12,342 nt of DNA from an uncultured SAR324 cluster bacterium (lineage in GTDB: Bacteria > SAR324 > NAC60-12), in assembly GCA_902513935.1 (NCBI GenBank), contig CABXOR010000048.1:1-12342 (forward strand), given 5' to 3'. The notes beneath the pieces are model-generated. The model searched no databases and was not told where the DNA came from. It saw nothing but the letters and a program-made list of their open reading frames with translations. The translations under genes and the position numbers were made by a program. Position 1 is the first letter of the stretch. Each line of letters starts with the position of its first letter. Shown here piece by piece: positions 5,138 to 12,342 of the stretch.

Positions 5138-6964
5138 TCAGCTTTTATTTGGCAAAAGAGAAAAGCGCATCATCGGCGGGTGTCGTGCAAAAAAACGTTC
5201 TGAGGTATTGGCCAGTCTAAGTAACAAAGATTCTTCCCACGGACGACCCATTAACTGCATTCCCACCGGCAAACCTTGCGCATCGTAACCGACAGGAAAA
5301 GAAATTGCGGGGAAGCCTCCAAGATTTGCCTGAGGTGCATAGCGCATTAATTCCGTCAATGTACTGAGATCCGATTCTCCTTTTATCAAAGCATCCGGTG
5401 GTATCTGAGGTGCTGTACGTGCCGTTGATGGAGTGACAACTGCGTCAACGTTTTGAAAGATTTGACTCATCTTCCTGATAAGCCGTGCGCGTACACGCTG
5501 GGCTTTTACATAATCATCTCCTTTAAACTGCTGCGCAAGAGTAAGATTAACTAAAGGATCCAGTCCCAAAGGTTGACGAAAAGGTTTAAAATTAGTTTTC
5601 AGAGAAGTCAGCAGTTCTGTAACAAAAGATACCGCATGTGCCATACGTATTTCATCCAGATCTGGAATTTCAATTTCCTGTACTGTGGCGCCTAGAGATT
5701 TAAAAGAATCCAGCATTTGATTGCAGCTTTGTACAATATCTGCGGACGCATGATTAAACCACGGTAAAAATACTCCCAGTCTAACACCTGTTAAATCTGA
5801 ATTATCAAAATACTGAAGATCCACCGGCGGCTGATCCTGTGTCAAAACCTGCCTGGAATCAGGACCTGCCAGAAACGAATAGGTCAATGCCGTATCACGT
5901 ACTGTGGAGGTAATTGGACCTACTGTTGAGAGACTCCATGATAGAGGTGCACTGCCGGCAGAACTGATCCGCCCCCATGTTGTTTTAAGTCCGACAACAC
6001 CGCACAAACTCGCAGGAATCCGGATAGAACCACCACCGTCTAGACCAAGCGCAATTGGACACAATCCTGCTGCCACTGCTGCTGCTGATCCGCTTGAAGA
6101 TCCTCCCGGATAATGGTCAAGATGATAAGGATTTCTAGTAGTACCATAGTGAGTATTGAGCCCCGTTACCCCCAGTCCGATTTCATGCATATTGGTTTTA
6201 CCCACCATCAGTGCACCGGCCGAACGCAAACGTTCAACGGTTGTAGCATCCTCAACCGGGGGCTGAGTGTTGTAAAATTTGGTACCAACCATTGTTGGAA
6301 AAGGAAGCATATCCAGTTCATCTTTTACGGCTACCGGAACTCCGTCCAGTATTCCCAGTGATTCTCCACGATTATAGCGCTCTGCCGATGCTTTTGCCTG
6401 CTGCATCAGTTCTCCTTCTTCCCACGCCAAAAAAGGGAGCAATGGTACTGCACTTTCTTCAATACTGCGAATTATATCCAGCAAACGCATAGCAACATCT
6501 ACCGGTGTTGTTTTTTCTTCAAGATAAGCCCGATGAAAATCTGAGGCAGTTTCTGGTTGAAATAGAATCTGCTTTTCAGAATTAGTGCCGTTTTTGTCAG
6601 TTACAGATTCACGATTTTGTTCTGCAGAAACAAAAAGTTGTTTTATGGATTTTTTTGCTGCAGCCGAAGTGATTTTACTACCTGCAGGATGAACGGGATG
6701 CATCACAGGTGCATCTTCAACATGGCATTTTCGTAGTCTAGGAAGACCGGCTTGACGAAGGAGCAGAGGGAGCAGCATTAACCGAACTCCTGGGGTTCTT
6801 AACAGGAACAGCAATATTTTAAGGGCACGTCCGGATGTCCTGGGAATGCCGATGGTTTTAAGGTTATAAACAGGTTTTTCTTTTTTTGCAAACGGCCACA
6901 AAAAGAGCAAAAGCCGTTTTGCTCCGGATGAAATCATTCTGATTTTACTATCCTTAATCTCCAT
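5138..6964 (-). CDS. Amidase-signature hydrolase resembling plant fatty acid amide hydrolase
   Basis: This 608-residue amidase-signature enzyme is longer than usual bacterial members (about 460-500). The Ser-cisSer-Lys triad is visible: Lys214 (VAVKDE), the cis-Ser in PGGSSSGS (about Ser289), and nucleophile Ser313 in DGGGSIRIP. Blocks such as [43 protein letters not shown] and [17 protein letters not shown] recall Arabidopsis FAAH (607 residues), from memory. Even its N-terminal helix followed by PxxxPxxP has a counterpart here (about residues 46-92). Hydrophobic segments at 16-25 and 48-70 suggest membrane association. The likely reaction is hydrolysis of acyl amides to acid and amine; N-acylethanolamines or acyl-homoserine lactones are possible substrates, by inference only. 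The gene begins 21 bp after the REC-kinase gene and is probably co-transcribed with it. The ATG has a weak ribosome site, and a second ATG at codon 10 follows AAGGATAG. GatA is unlikely because no gatB or gatC is nearby. Confidence 0.9.
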   Translation of the reverse strand: MEIKDSKIRMISSGAKRLLLFLWPFAKKEKPVYNLKTIGIPRTSGRALKILLFLLRTPGVRLMLLPLLLRQAGLPRLRKCHVEDAPVMHPVHPAGSKITSAAAKKSIKQLFVSAEQNRESVTDKNGTNSEKQILFQPETASDFHRAYLEEKTTPVDVAMRLLDIIRSIEESAVPLLPFLAWEEGELMQQAKASAERYNRGESLGILDGVPVAVKDELDMLPFPTMVGTKFYNTQPPVEDATTVERLRSAGALMVGKTNMHEIGLGVTGLNTHYGTTRNPYHLDHYPGGSSSGSAAAVAAGLCPIALGLDGGGSIRIPASLCGVVGLKTTWGRISSAGSAPLSWSLSTVGPITSTVRDTALTYSFLAGPDSRQVLTQDQPPVDLQYFDNSDLTGVRLGVFLPWFNHASADIVQSCNQMLDSFKSLGATVQEIEIPDLDEIRMAHAVSFVTELLTSLKTNFKPFRQPLGLDPLVNLTLAQQFKGDDYVKAQRVRARLIRKMSQIFQNVDAVVTPSTARTAPQIPPDALIKGESDLSTLTELMRYAPQANLGGFPAISFPVGYDAQGLPVGMQLMGRPWEESLLLRLANTSERFFARHPPMMRFSLLPNKS

Positions 6965-6985
6965 CTCAAACTTTATTTACTTTGA

Positions 6986-8110
6986 TTACCGGGGAAGTTC
7001 AAAAACAAAGCGCGCTCCATCTTTGACCTCAGAATCGATCCAAATATTTCCGCCATGTGCTGCAATAATTTTTTTCACAGTAGCCAGCCCAAAACCATAT
7101 CCCTCTACATCGTAATTCAAGCGGGCATTTGTTTCAAACACTTTGTCCTGATGTTCCGCAATTATTCCCGGCCCGTTATCTTGAATCCAAAATTTAACAG
7201 TATCCTTACTTTCTTCACCACCGAATTTTATCCTGACGGGATTTTTTATACCACGAAATTTTATCGAATTGGCAATCATATTTTGCCAGACTTTCAGCAT
7301 CCGGATTTGATCACACCTTGCTTCCGGCATGTCCGGCAGCTTGCTGAAACAAGCTATTCCTTCTTGTTCTGCATATTCAAAATTTTCAATCACCGTATTT
7401 ATTATACGATCCATCGATACAGATTCCAATTCACCAATAATCTGGCCTGCTTCCGCATAATCAAGTTGCGTATTGATAAAATCCAGCATTTTGGTAAAAG
7501 TCTGTGGAATCCGTTCCAGTAATTCTTTTAAGCCTTCATCTTCAATGATTTGTGGAAATTCATTTTTGATGCGGTACAGAAAAAAATTATAAAGGCTGGC
7601 TGCACCAACGATTGGAGATTTAAGATCATGACTAACTGTGTGTGAGAAACTGCTAAGTTCCTGTTTTTTTTGCTGCAGTTCCTTGTTAAGTTCTTTGATT
7701 CTGTCAAGATCTTCTTTGCTGCGCAAAGCTGATTTTACACGGGATACTAAAATGGTACGATCAATCGGTTTGTAAATATAATCCACTGCTCCTGCGTCAA
7801 AAGCCTCCTCAAGGGAATCCATTTCCTGTTTGGCCGTTACCATTAATACAGGAATATCGTGGCATACAGGAATCATTTTAATACGTTTCGTAGCCTCAAT
7901 TCCATCCATCACGGGCATCATAATATCCATCAAAATGCAATCCGGACTCCAGTTTTTCAGAATTTGCAGGGCCTCATTTCCAGACGAAGCTTTTCTAAAT
8001 TCACACTTCAGTTGCCTCTGCAGATGGTCTTTAATCAGTAAACAGTTGTCCTCAATATCATCAACAATCAATATTTTGCGGGTGGCCCTATGCCGGTCAC
8101 TGGCTGGCAT
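6986..8110 (-). CDS. Response regulator receiver-histidine kinase fusion protein
   Basis: A 374-residue protein. The N-terminal REC domain (about 12-130) has acidic pair Asp17-Asp18, phosphoacceptor Asp62 (LMDIMMP), Thr92 and Lys114. A coiled coil (about 132-152) leads to a HisKA-type domain with His161 (FSHTVSHDLKSP). The HATPase_c domain follows, with N box (NMIANS, about 277-282), G1 DNGPGI (311-316) and G2 GYGFGL (337-342). No sensor, PAS, membrane or DNA-binding part is present. It is soluble and probably takes phosphate at REC from another kinase, which then tunes its own kinase activity. No separate partner regulator is visible in the window. It starts 13 bp after lpd with no clear Shine-Dalgarno, so translational coupling is plausible, and it precedes the amidase by 21 bp. 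Its signal and targets are unknown. Confidence 0.92.
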   Translation of the reverse strand: MPASDRHRATRKILIVDDIEDNCLLIKDHLQRQLKCEFRKASSGNEALQILKNWSPDCILMDIMMPVMDGIEATKRIKMIPVCHDIPVLMVTAKQEMDSLEEAFDAGAVDYIYKPIDRTILVSRVKSALRSKEDLDRIKELNKELQQKKQELSSFSHTVSHDLKSPIVGAASLYNFFLYRIKNEFPQIIEDEGLKELLERIPQTFTKMLDFINTQLDYAEAGQIIGELESVSMDRIINTVIENFEYAEQEGIACFSKLPDMPEARCDQIRMLKVWQNMIANSIKFRGIKNPVRIKFGGEESKDTVKFWIQDNGPGIIAEHQDKVFETNARLNYDVEGYGFGLATVKKIIAAHGGNIWIDSEVKDGARFVFELPR

Positions 8111-8123
8111 GAAATTTTTTCAG

Positions 8124-9527
8124 TTACATGTGTATAGAGCGTTTTGCTGATGCGTCCAACATTGCTTCTTTGATGGCCTCTGCATAAGTCGGATGGGCAT
8201 GTGACATCCGCGCGATATCTTCTGCGCTGGCCCGGTATTCCAGAGCAACAACTGCTTCTGCAATCAAATCTGCAGCACGTGCTCCAACCAAATGAATTCC
8301 TAATATTTCGTCAGTATCCTTGTCTGCCAGGACTTTTGCAAAACCTTCTGTGTCCATTGATGCACGGGCACGTCCTAGTGCCTTGAAGGGGAAATTACCT
8401 GTTTTATAGTTATAATTTTCAGCTTTTAATTCGTCCTCAGTAAAACCGACTCCTGCTGCTTCCGGCCAGGTGTAAAGCACTCCCGGAATTGCTTTGTAAT
8501 TGATATGCGGTTTTTGACCTGCTATCGTTTCCGCCACAAAAACTCCTTCTTCTTCTGCCTTGTGCGCCAGCATATCTCCTGCCACTACATCGCCAATGGC
8601 ATAGATTCCCGGAACGACAGTTTCCAAATGTTCATTTACCGGAATACAGCCTTTATCATCAAGAGTAAGGGCGATCTTTTCCAAACCCAAATTATCTGTA
8701 AAGGGCCTGCGTCCAACTGCAACCAGACAATAATCTCCGCTGAATTCCACTTCTTTGTCCTTCTGGTTTTTTGCAACAACTTTAACACTGTCTCCTTCTA
8801 CAATTGTACTTTGCACAGTATGGTTGAGAAAAAATTCCAGACCCTGTTTTTTTAAAAACCGTTGAACTTCTTTAGCCAGTGAAAAATCCATTCCGGGAAT
8901 TAAACGATCAAGAAATTCCACGACCTGCACCTTTGAACCAAGTCTGCTGAAAACTGAACCCAGTTCCAACCCAATCACGCCACCTCCAATCACAATTAAT
9001 TTCTCCGGAACCTTTTCCAGATTCAGGGCTTCGGTTGAAGTTATGATACGTTTTTTGTCAATTATCACACCCGGAATACTTGACGGCTTGGAACCTGTCG
9101 CAATGATAACGCGTTCGGTGTTCACAGTTTCCTTGGAACCGTCGGTGCCACTCACTGAAATAGTCTTTGAATCGCTGAATGATGCATGTCCGGAGATGAC
9201 CTTGATTTTATTTTTTTTCATCAAATACTTGATTCCGTCGCATGTCTGCCCTACCACATCGTCCTTACGCTGACGCATCCTTGGCCAGTTTAGTTTTAAT
9301 TTTTCCGCCATGATACCGTGTGCCTCAAAATGACAGTTTGCATTGAAGAAATGCTCACTTGAATCCAGCAAAGCCTTTGAAGGAATGCATCCCACATTCA
9401 GGCACGTTCCACCCATTGTAGGATAACGTTCAATGATTGCTGTTTGCATTTCCAGTTGTGCACAGCGGATTGCGGCCACATAACCTCCTGGCCCTGAACC
9501 GATGATTGTTGTGTCGAATTTGGTCAT
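8124..9527 (-). CDS. lpd: Dihydrolipoyl dehydrogenase (E3)
   Basis: A 467-residue flavoprotein of usual length. It reoxidises the dihydrolipoyl groups of the E2 subunit with NAD+, completing the 2-oxoglutarate dehydrogenase cycle, and may also serve pyruvate dehydrogenase or glycine cleavage. Seen features are the FAD Rossmann motif GSGPGGYVAAIRCAQ (10-24), redox disulfide Cys42/Cys47 in GGTCLNVGCIPS, NAD-binding GGGVIGLELG, the second FAD motif AIGDV, and the C-terminal catalytic His445/Glu450 (HPTYAE). It lies downstream of odhB in the same direction but is separated by 272 bp containing octamer repeats, so expression may partly differ from E1-E2. The ATG is preceded by AT-rich DNA (ATATAACAAACA) with no Shine-Dalgarno. 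It ends 13 bp before the REC-kinase gene. Confidence 0.97.
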   Translation of the reverse strand: MTKFDTTIIGSGPGGYVAAIRCAQLEMQTAIIERYPTMGGTCLNVGCIPSKALLDSSEHFFNANCHFEAHGIMAEKLKLNWPRMRQRKDDVVGQTCDGIKYLMKKNKIKVISGHASFSDSKTISVSGTDGSKETVNTERVIIATGSKPSSIPGVIIDKKRIITSTEALNLEKVPEKLIVIGGGVIGLELGSVFSRLGSKVQVVEFLDRLIPGMDFSLAKEVQRFLKKQGLEFFLNHTVQSTIVEGDSVKVVAKNQKDKEVEFSGDYCLVAVGRRPFTDNLGLEKIALTLDDKGCIPVNEHLETVVPGIYAIGDVVAGDMLAHKAEEEGVFVAETIAGQKPHINYKAIPGVLYTWPEAAGVGFTEDELKAENYNYKTGNFPFKALGRARASMDTEGFAKVLADKDTDEILGIHLVGARAADLIAEAVVALEYRASAEDIARMSHAHPTYAEAIKEAMLDASAKRSIHM

Positions 9528-9562
9528 TGTTTGTTATATTGAAAATAAGGTGAAAATGGTTC

Positions 9563-9602
9563 TAAGGCTCTTTTTGAATTAGGCACTAAGCCACTAAGTC
9601 AA
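9563..9602 (+). repeat. Degenerate octamer repeats, + orientation, five units
   Basis: In strict 8-bp register from 9563 the + strand reads TAAGGCTC, TTTTTGAA, TTAGGCAC, TAAGCCAC, TAAGTCAA. The unit matches TRAGGYAC, the same octamer found in opposite orientation at 9683-9793. It lies in the odhB-lpd gap, just before the lpd start. Confidence 0.7.
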
Positions 9603-9682
9603 AATCAACTACCACTTCTGATTTTACTAACCAGGGAAAGTAGCATTCTTTTCCTGATGTTACTCATACCAAATGTCCCAAG

Positions 9683-9793
9683 CCTCAGTGCCTCAGTTAC
9701 TTTGTTCCTCAGTACCTTTTTCCTTCGTGCCTCAGTACCTTATTAACACAGAGCCTTTTCCCCTTAGTACCTCAGTGCCTCATTAACTCAGTG
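9683..9793 (-). repeat. Degenerate octamer repeat array, - orientation, about 14 units
   Basis: On the + strand, units begin at 9683, 9691, 9699, 9707, 9715 (a 7-mer), 9722, 9730, 9738, 9746, 9754, 9762, 9770, 9778 and 9786. The commonest are CCTCAGTG and CCTCAGTA (TGAGGYAC type on the - strand). Together with the opposed units at 9563-9602, mRNA of the odhB-lpd gap could pair, e.g. GGCACUGAG with CUUAGUGCC (about 9 bp including one G-U). Between the arrays (9603-9682) I see no other feature. Confidence 0.8.
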
Positions 9794-9799
9794 TCTTTT

Positions 9800-11038
9800 T
9801 TATAAAAGCATCCTTGTCGGATTTTCCAGGATTTCTTTTACACGAACTAGAAAACTCACCGATTGCTGACCATCGACAATACGATGATCATAGGACAGAG
9901 CCAAATACATTACCGGACGAATCTCAACTTTTCCTTCAATTGCCATGGGCCGCTCAACGATATTGTGCATTCCCAGTATTGCGCTTTGCGGTGGATTTAA
10001 GATTGGAGTAGAAAACATTGAACCAAAAACTCCTCCGTTTGTGATAGAAAAAGTACCACCTTCCATTTCGTCAATACTGAGTTTGTTTTCACGCGCACGA
10101 TTGGCAAGTCTGCCAATTTCAATTTCAATTTGTGCAAGAGAGAGAGATTCTGCATTTCGAACAACTGGTACCATCAAGCCTTTGGGTGCACTCACTGCAA
10201 TACCCATATCGACATAATCATGATAGACAATTTGATCCCCATCTATCTGGGCGTTGACAGCCGGAAAGTCCTTTAATGCTTCCGTGCAAGCTTTTGTAAA
10301 GAGTCCCATGTAACCCAACTTTACGTTGAATTTTTCTAGAAACGCCTCTTTACTCTGGGAACGCAGCTCAAAAATAGCATGCATATCGACTTCATTAAAA
10401 GTCGTCAACATTGCTGTTTCGTTTTTTACTGCAACCAGACGCTCTGCCAGTTTTCGGCGCAGGCGGGACATACGTTCTCTTTTTATGCTGCGGGAACCGG
10501 ACACAACCGGAGGGCTCGCTTCAAATTTTGTTTCCGTGGTGGAAGCGGTATAATCCGGATTCTGCTGCAAATGCATTTCTACGTCTTGAGTAGTTATTCG
10601 ACCACCGGGTCCTCTTCCGGATACGCCTATTGCACCCTTCTCAGCCATTATTTTTTTTGCGGTAGGAGATGGATGTCCGGCGGCATATGATACTGAAGCA
10701 GAAGAAGCTTCATCCGGAATAGTTGAACGTTCAGAGGGTTCTTCTGATTTTACGATGACCTCAGATGACGTTGGACTTGAAGTAATTTTAGGTTGCTCTG
10801 CATCGGTATCAATCGAGCATGCCAAATCTCCTATTCCTGCAGTTTCACCTTCCTGCAGCAGAATTTTCAGTCTGCCTGCACTTTCCGCAATCAAAGGCAA
10901 AGTAGCTTTGTCAGTTTCAATTTCACAAATCGTTTCATCAATTAGAACATAATCACCATCCGCCTTGAGCCAACTGCCAATTTCAACTTCAGTGATCGAT
11001 TCTCCGGGACTTGGAATTTTTATTTCCACAATAGACAT
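9800..11038 (-). CDS. sucB: Dihydrolipoyllysine succinyltransferase, E2 of 2-oxoglutarate dehydrogenase
   Basis: A 412-residue E2 of usual length. It carries the succinyl group on lipoyl-lysine and transfers it to CoA to give succinyl-CoA, forming the core of the complex. The order is a lipoyl domain (about 1-77; lipoylated Lys44 in ETDKATLP), a Ser/Pro/Glu-rich linker, a peripheral subunit-binding domain (about 123-157; [11 protein letters not shown] to GRITTQDV), a second linker, and the acyltransferase domain (about 183-412) with catalytic His385 and Asp389 in [15 protein letters not shown] in place of DKVVLE around the lipoyl lysine is a small variation. AAAGGA lies 7 nt before the ATG. 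It follows sucA by 100 bp, with no clear terminator between, and is one operon with it. Assignment to the 2-oxoglutarate rather than the pyruvate complex rests mainly on the SucA neighbour. The name odhB is also used. Confidence 0.96.
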   Translation of the reverse strand: MSIVEIKIPSPGESITEVEIGSWLKADGDYVLIDETICEIETDKATLPLIAESAGRLKILLQEGETAGIGDLACSIDTDAEQPKITSSPTSSEVIVKSEEPSERSTIPDEASSASVSYAAGHPSPTAKKIMAEKGAIGVSGRGPGGRITTQDVEMHLQQNPDYTASTTETKFEASPPVVSGSRSIKRERMSRLRRKLAERLVAVKNETAMLTTFNEVDMHAIFELRSQSKEAFLEKFNVKLGYMGLFTKACTEALKDFPAVNAQIDGDQIVYHDYVDMGIAVSAPKGLMVPVVRNAESLSLAQIEIEIGRLANRARENKLSIDEMEGGTFSITNGGVFGSMFSTPILNPPQSAILGMHNIVERPMAIEGKVEIRPVMYLALSYDHRIVDGQQSVSFLVRVKEILENPTRMLL

Positions 11039-11138
11039 GAAAGAATCCTTTAAATGTGTTAGTTAATAAATGACGGCTTCCTAAAAGTAGCAACCGTGAA
11101 TTTAAAACAAATGGATAATTATTGAATTTTATTATTTA

Positions 11139-12342
11139 TTATTGATCAAATGCCTTGTGCACAAGATTTTCTTGTTGAATTGCATGAACTTGCGGTAATC
11201 CGACTGCAGGTGAGCTGTCAGCCTCACGTGCAACCAGTTCAAGTCCATTTCCGTTTTTAGGGAATGTACGTAAAACAAAACACCACGCTCCCATATTTTC
11301 GGGTTCTTCCTGAACCCAGCACCACTGTCCGGCATTTGGATAACGTTTAATTATCGCATGCAGTTGTTTTTCCGGAAAAGGATAGAGCTGTTCCAGACGC
11401 ACAATTGCGATGTCCTTAACATCCTTTGTTTGCTGTAGTTCAAGTAAGTCATAATACACTTTCCCGCTGCAAAACAAAACCTTCCGGACGGCTTTTGCCT
11501 CCGCAAAATCATCATCAATTACTTCGCGGAAACGGGTTCCTTCCAGAAAATCATCAAGCTGACTAACACACAACGGGTGACGCAGTAAACTTTTTGGTGT
11601 AAAGATCACAAGAGGTTTACGAAACGGGAATGCCATTTGACGCAGCAAAATATGAAAGATATTCGCAGGAGTGGTGCAGTTGATAATCTGCATATTGTTA
11701 CCCGCGCAAAGAGTAAGAAAACGTTCAATACGCGCTGAAGAATGTTCCGGCCCCTGCCCCTCATGTCCATGTGGCAGCATTAGCACCAAGCCGTTCATCC
11801 TGTGCCATTTGGTTTCTGAGGAGGCAACAAACTGATCGATTATTATTTGCGCTCCGTTGGCAAAATCCCCGAATTGTGCTTCCCAAATTGTTAAGGTAGT
11901 AGGAGCAGCATAAGCATATCCGTATTCAAATCCCAGAACTCCATATTCAGAAAGAAACGAATTGTATACTTCAAAAGGGGCCTGTTCTGCAGAAAGATGA
12001 TTCAGGGGAACATGTTTGGTGTTGTCCTCTGCAGTGATTATCGCGTGACGGTGCGCGAATGTCCCCCGCCCGCTGTCCTGTCCGCTGAGCCGAACCTGAG
12101 TGCCGTTTGTAACTAAAACCGCATATGCCATCGTTTCAGCCATTCCCCAGTCAAGTTTTTTATGTTCTACAACCATTTTTCTGCGGTTTTCATAGAGCTT
12201 TTGGATTTTTGCAAAGAATTTCAAATTCGTGCCTGCACCACCATTTCTCGACAAATCTGTCACCTGCTCACTGATTTCAACAAATTTCTTCTGAGCTACA
12301 CCGGTCTCAGGAGATTTTTCAAAATCCTTTTCTTCCGCTCTC
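11139..12342 (-). CDS. sucA: 2-oxoglutarate dehydrogenase E1, C-terminal 401 codons (5' end outside window)
   Basis: The frame is open to the window edge with no stop. A GTG at 12261-12263 is internal, not the start. Family members are about 900-950 residues, so roughly 500-550 are missing, including the N-terminal thiamine diphosphate-binding half. The visible part holds the transketolase-like pyrimidine-binding domain and the C-terminal domain: LDWGMAE, GQDSGRGTFAHRHA, LSEYGVLGFEYGY, WEAQFGDFANGAQIIIDQF, LPHGHEGQGPEHSSARIERF and KSLLRHP, all matching E. coli SucA closely by memory. It ends with the usual LERLYP-like block (VRLEQLYPFP) and a short tail. It decarboxylates 2-oxoglutarate and succinylates the E2 lipoyl group in the TCA cycle. 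It is first of the visible genes of the operon sucA-sucB-lpd. The name odhA is also used. Confidence 0.97.
   Translation of the reverse strand, partial: RAEEKDFEKSPETGVAQKKFVEISEQVTDLSRNGGAGTNLKFFAKIQKLYENRRKMVVEHKKLDWGMAETMAYAVLVTNGTQVRLSGQDSGRGTFAHRHAIITAEDNTKHVPLNHLSAEQAPFEVYNSFLSEYGVLGFEYGYAYAAPTTLTIWEAQFGDFANGAQIIIDQFVASSETKWHRMNGLVLMLPHGHEGQGPEHSSARIERFLTLCAGNNMQIINCTTPANIFHILLRQMAFPFRKPLVIFTPKSLLRHPLCVSQLDDFLEGTRFREVIDDDFAEAKAVRKVLFCSGKVYYDLLELQQTKDVKDIAIVRLEQLYPFPEKQLHAIIKRYPNAGQWCWVQEEPENMGAWCFVLRTFPKNGNGLELVAREADSSPAVGLPQVHAIQQENLVHKAFDQ

Noticed and set aside
5138..6964. Amidase as GatA of the tRNA amidotransferase
   Set aside because: It is about 120 residues longer than GatA, no gatB or gatC is adjacent, and its blocks fit plant-type FAAH better.
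9683..9793. CRISPR or coding tandem repeat
   Set aside because: The 8-bp degenerate period is too short for CRISPR and no frame spans the region.
11060..11100. Terminator hairpin between sucA and sucB (ACGG...CCGT)
   Set aside because: Only four strong pairs plus mismatches and no T-tract; it would also cut the operon.
12261..12263. GTG as the start codon of a 374-residue sucA product
   Set aside because: The frame stays open upstream to the window edge and the family has about 500 more residues, so this GTG is internal.

Overview
The window looks like chromosomal DNA of a moderately AT-rich Gram-negative bacterium. The evidence is secreted and outer-membrane-type proteins with Sec and lipoprotein signal peptides, a 2-oxoglutarate dehydrogenase operon, and a two-component protein. 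A marine SAR324 or other deltaproteobacterium-like lineage is my best guess from the style of the secreted proteins, but this is weak. Two regions meet at a tRNA gene near 5.0 kb.

Left region (1-4970) is probably the integrase-proximal end of an integrated mobile element. A tyrosine recombinase (3812-5035, + strand) abuts and runs into the 3' end of a CAT-anticodon tRNA (4970-5046, - strand). Its last 21 codons are the antisense of the tRNA. Left of it is a 432-bp AT-rich non-coding stretch (3380-3811) with a 29-bp inverted repeat, a 19-bp perfect direct repeat and eleven TTACC/GGTAA motifs, several spaced 10-11 bp apart. Further left, all on the - strand, are a three-repeat MORN protein, a secreted seven-repeat beta-propeller, a secreted protein with an outer-membrane-like C-terminus, and the start of a lipoprotein that leaves the window. 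The propeller gene and the outer-membrane-like gene begin with related copies of one promoter, leader and signal-peptide segment. The distal copy of the tRNA 3' end is not in the window, so the extent of the element is unknown.

Right region (5047-12342) is a chromosomal gene run on the - strand, transcribed right to left: odhA/sucA (E1, 5' part missing), odhB/sucB (E2), lpd (E3), a REC-histidine kinase protein, then a 608-residue amidase resembling plant fatty acid amide hydrolase. E1, E2 and E3 form the 2-oxoglutarate dehydrogenase complex. Genes from lpd to the amidase are 13 and 21 bp apart and look co-transcribed. Between odhB and lpd is a 272-bp gap with two opposed arrays of degenerate 8-bp repeats.

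The observations most worth following are the phased repeat region beside the integrase, the duplicated promoter/signal-peptide cassette, the opposed octamer arrays inside the TCA operon, and the plant-FAAH-like amidase joined to a REC-kinase gene.
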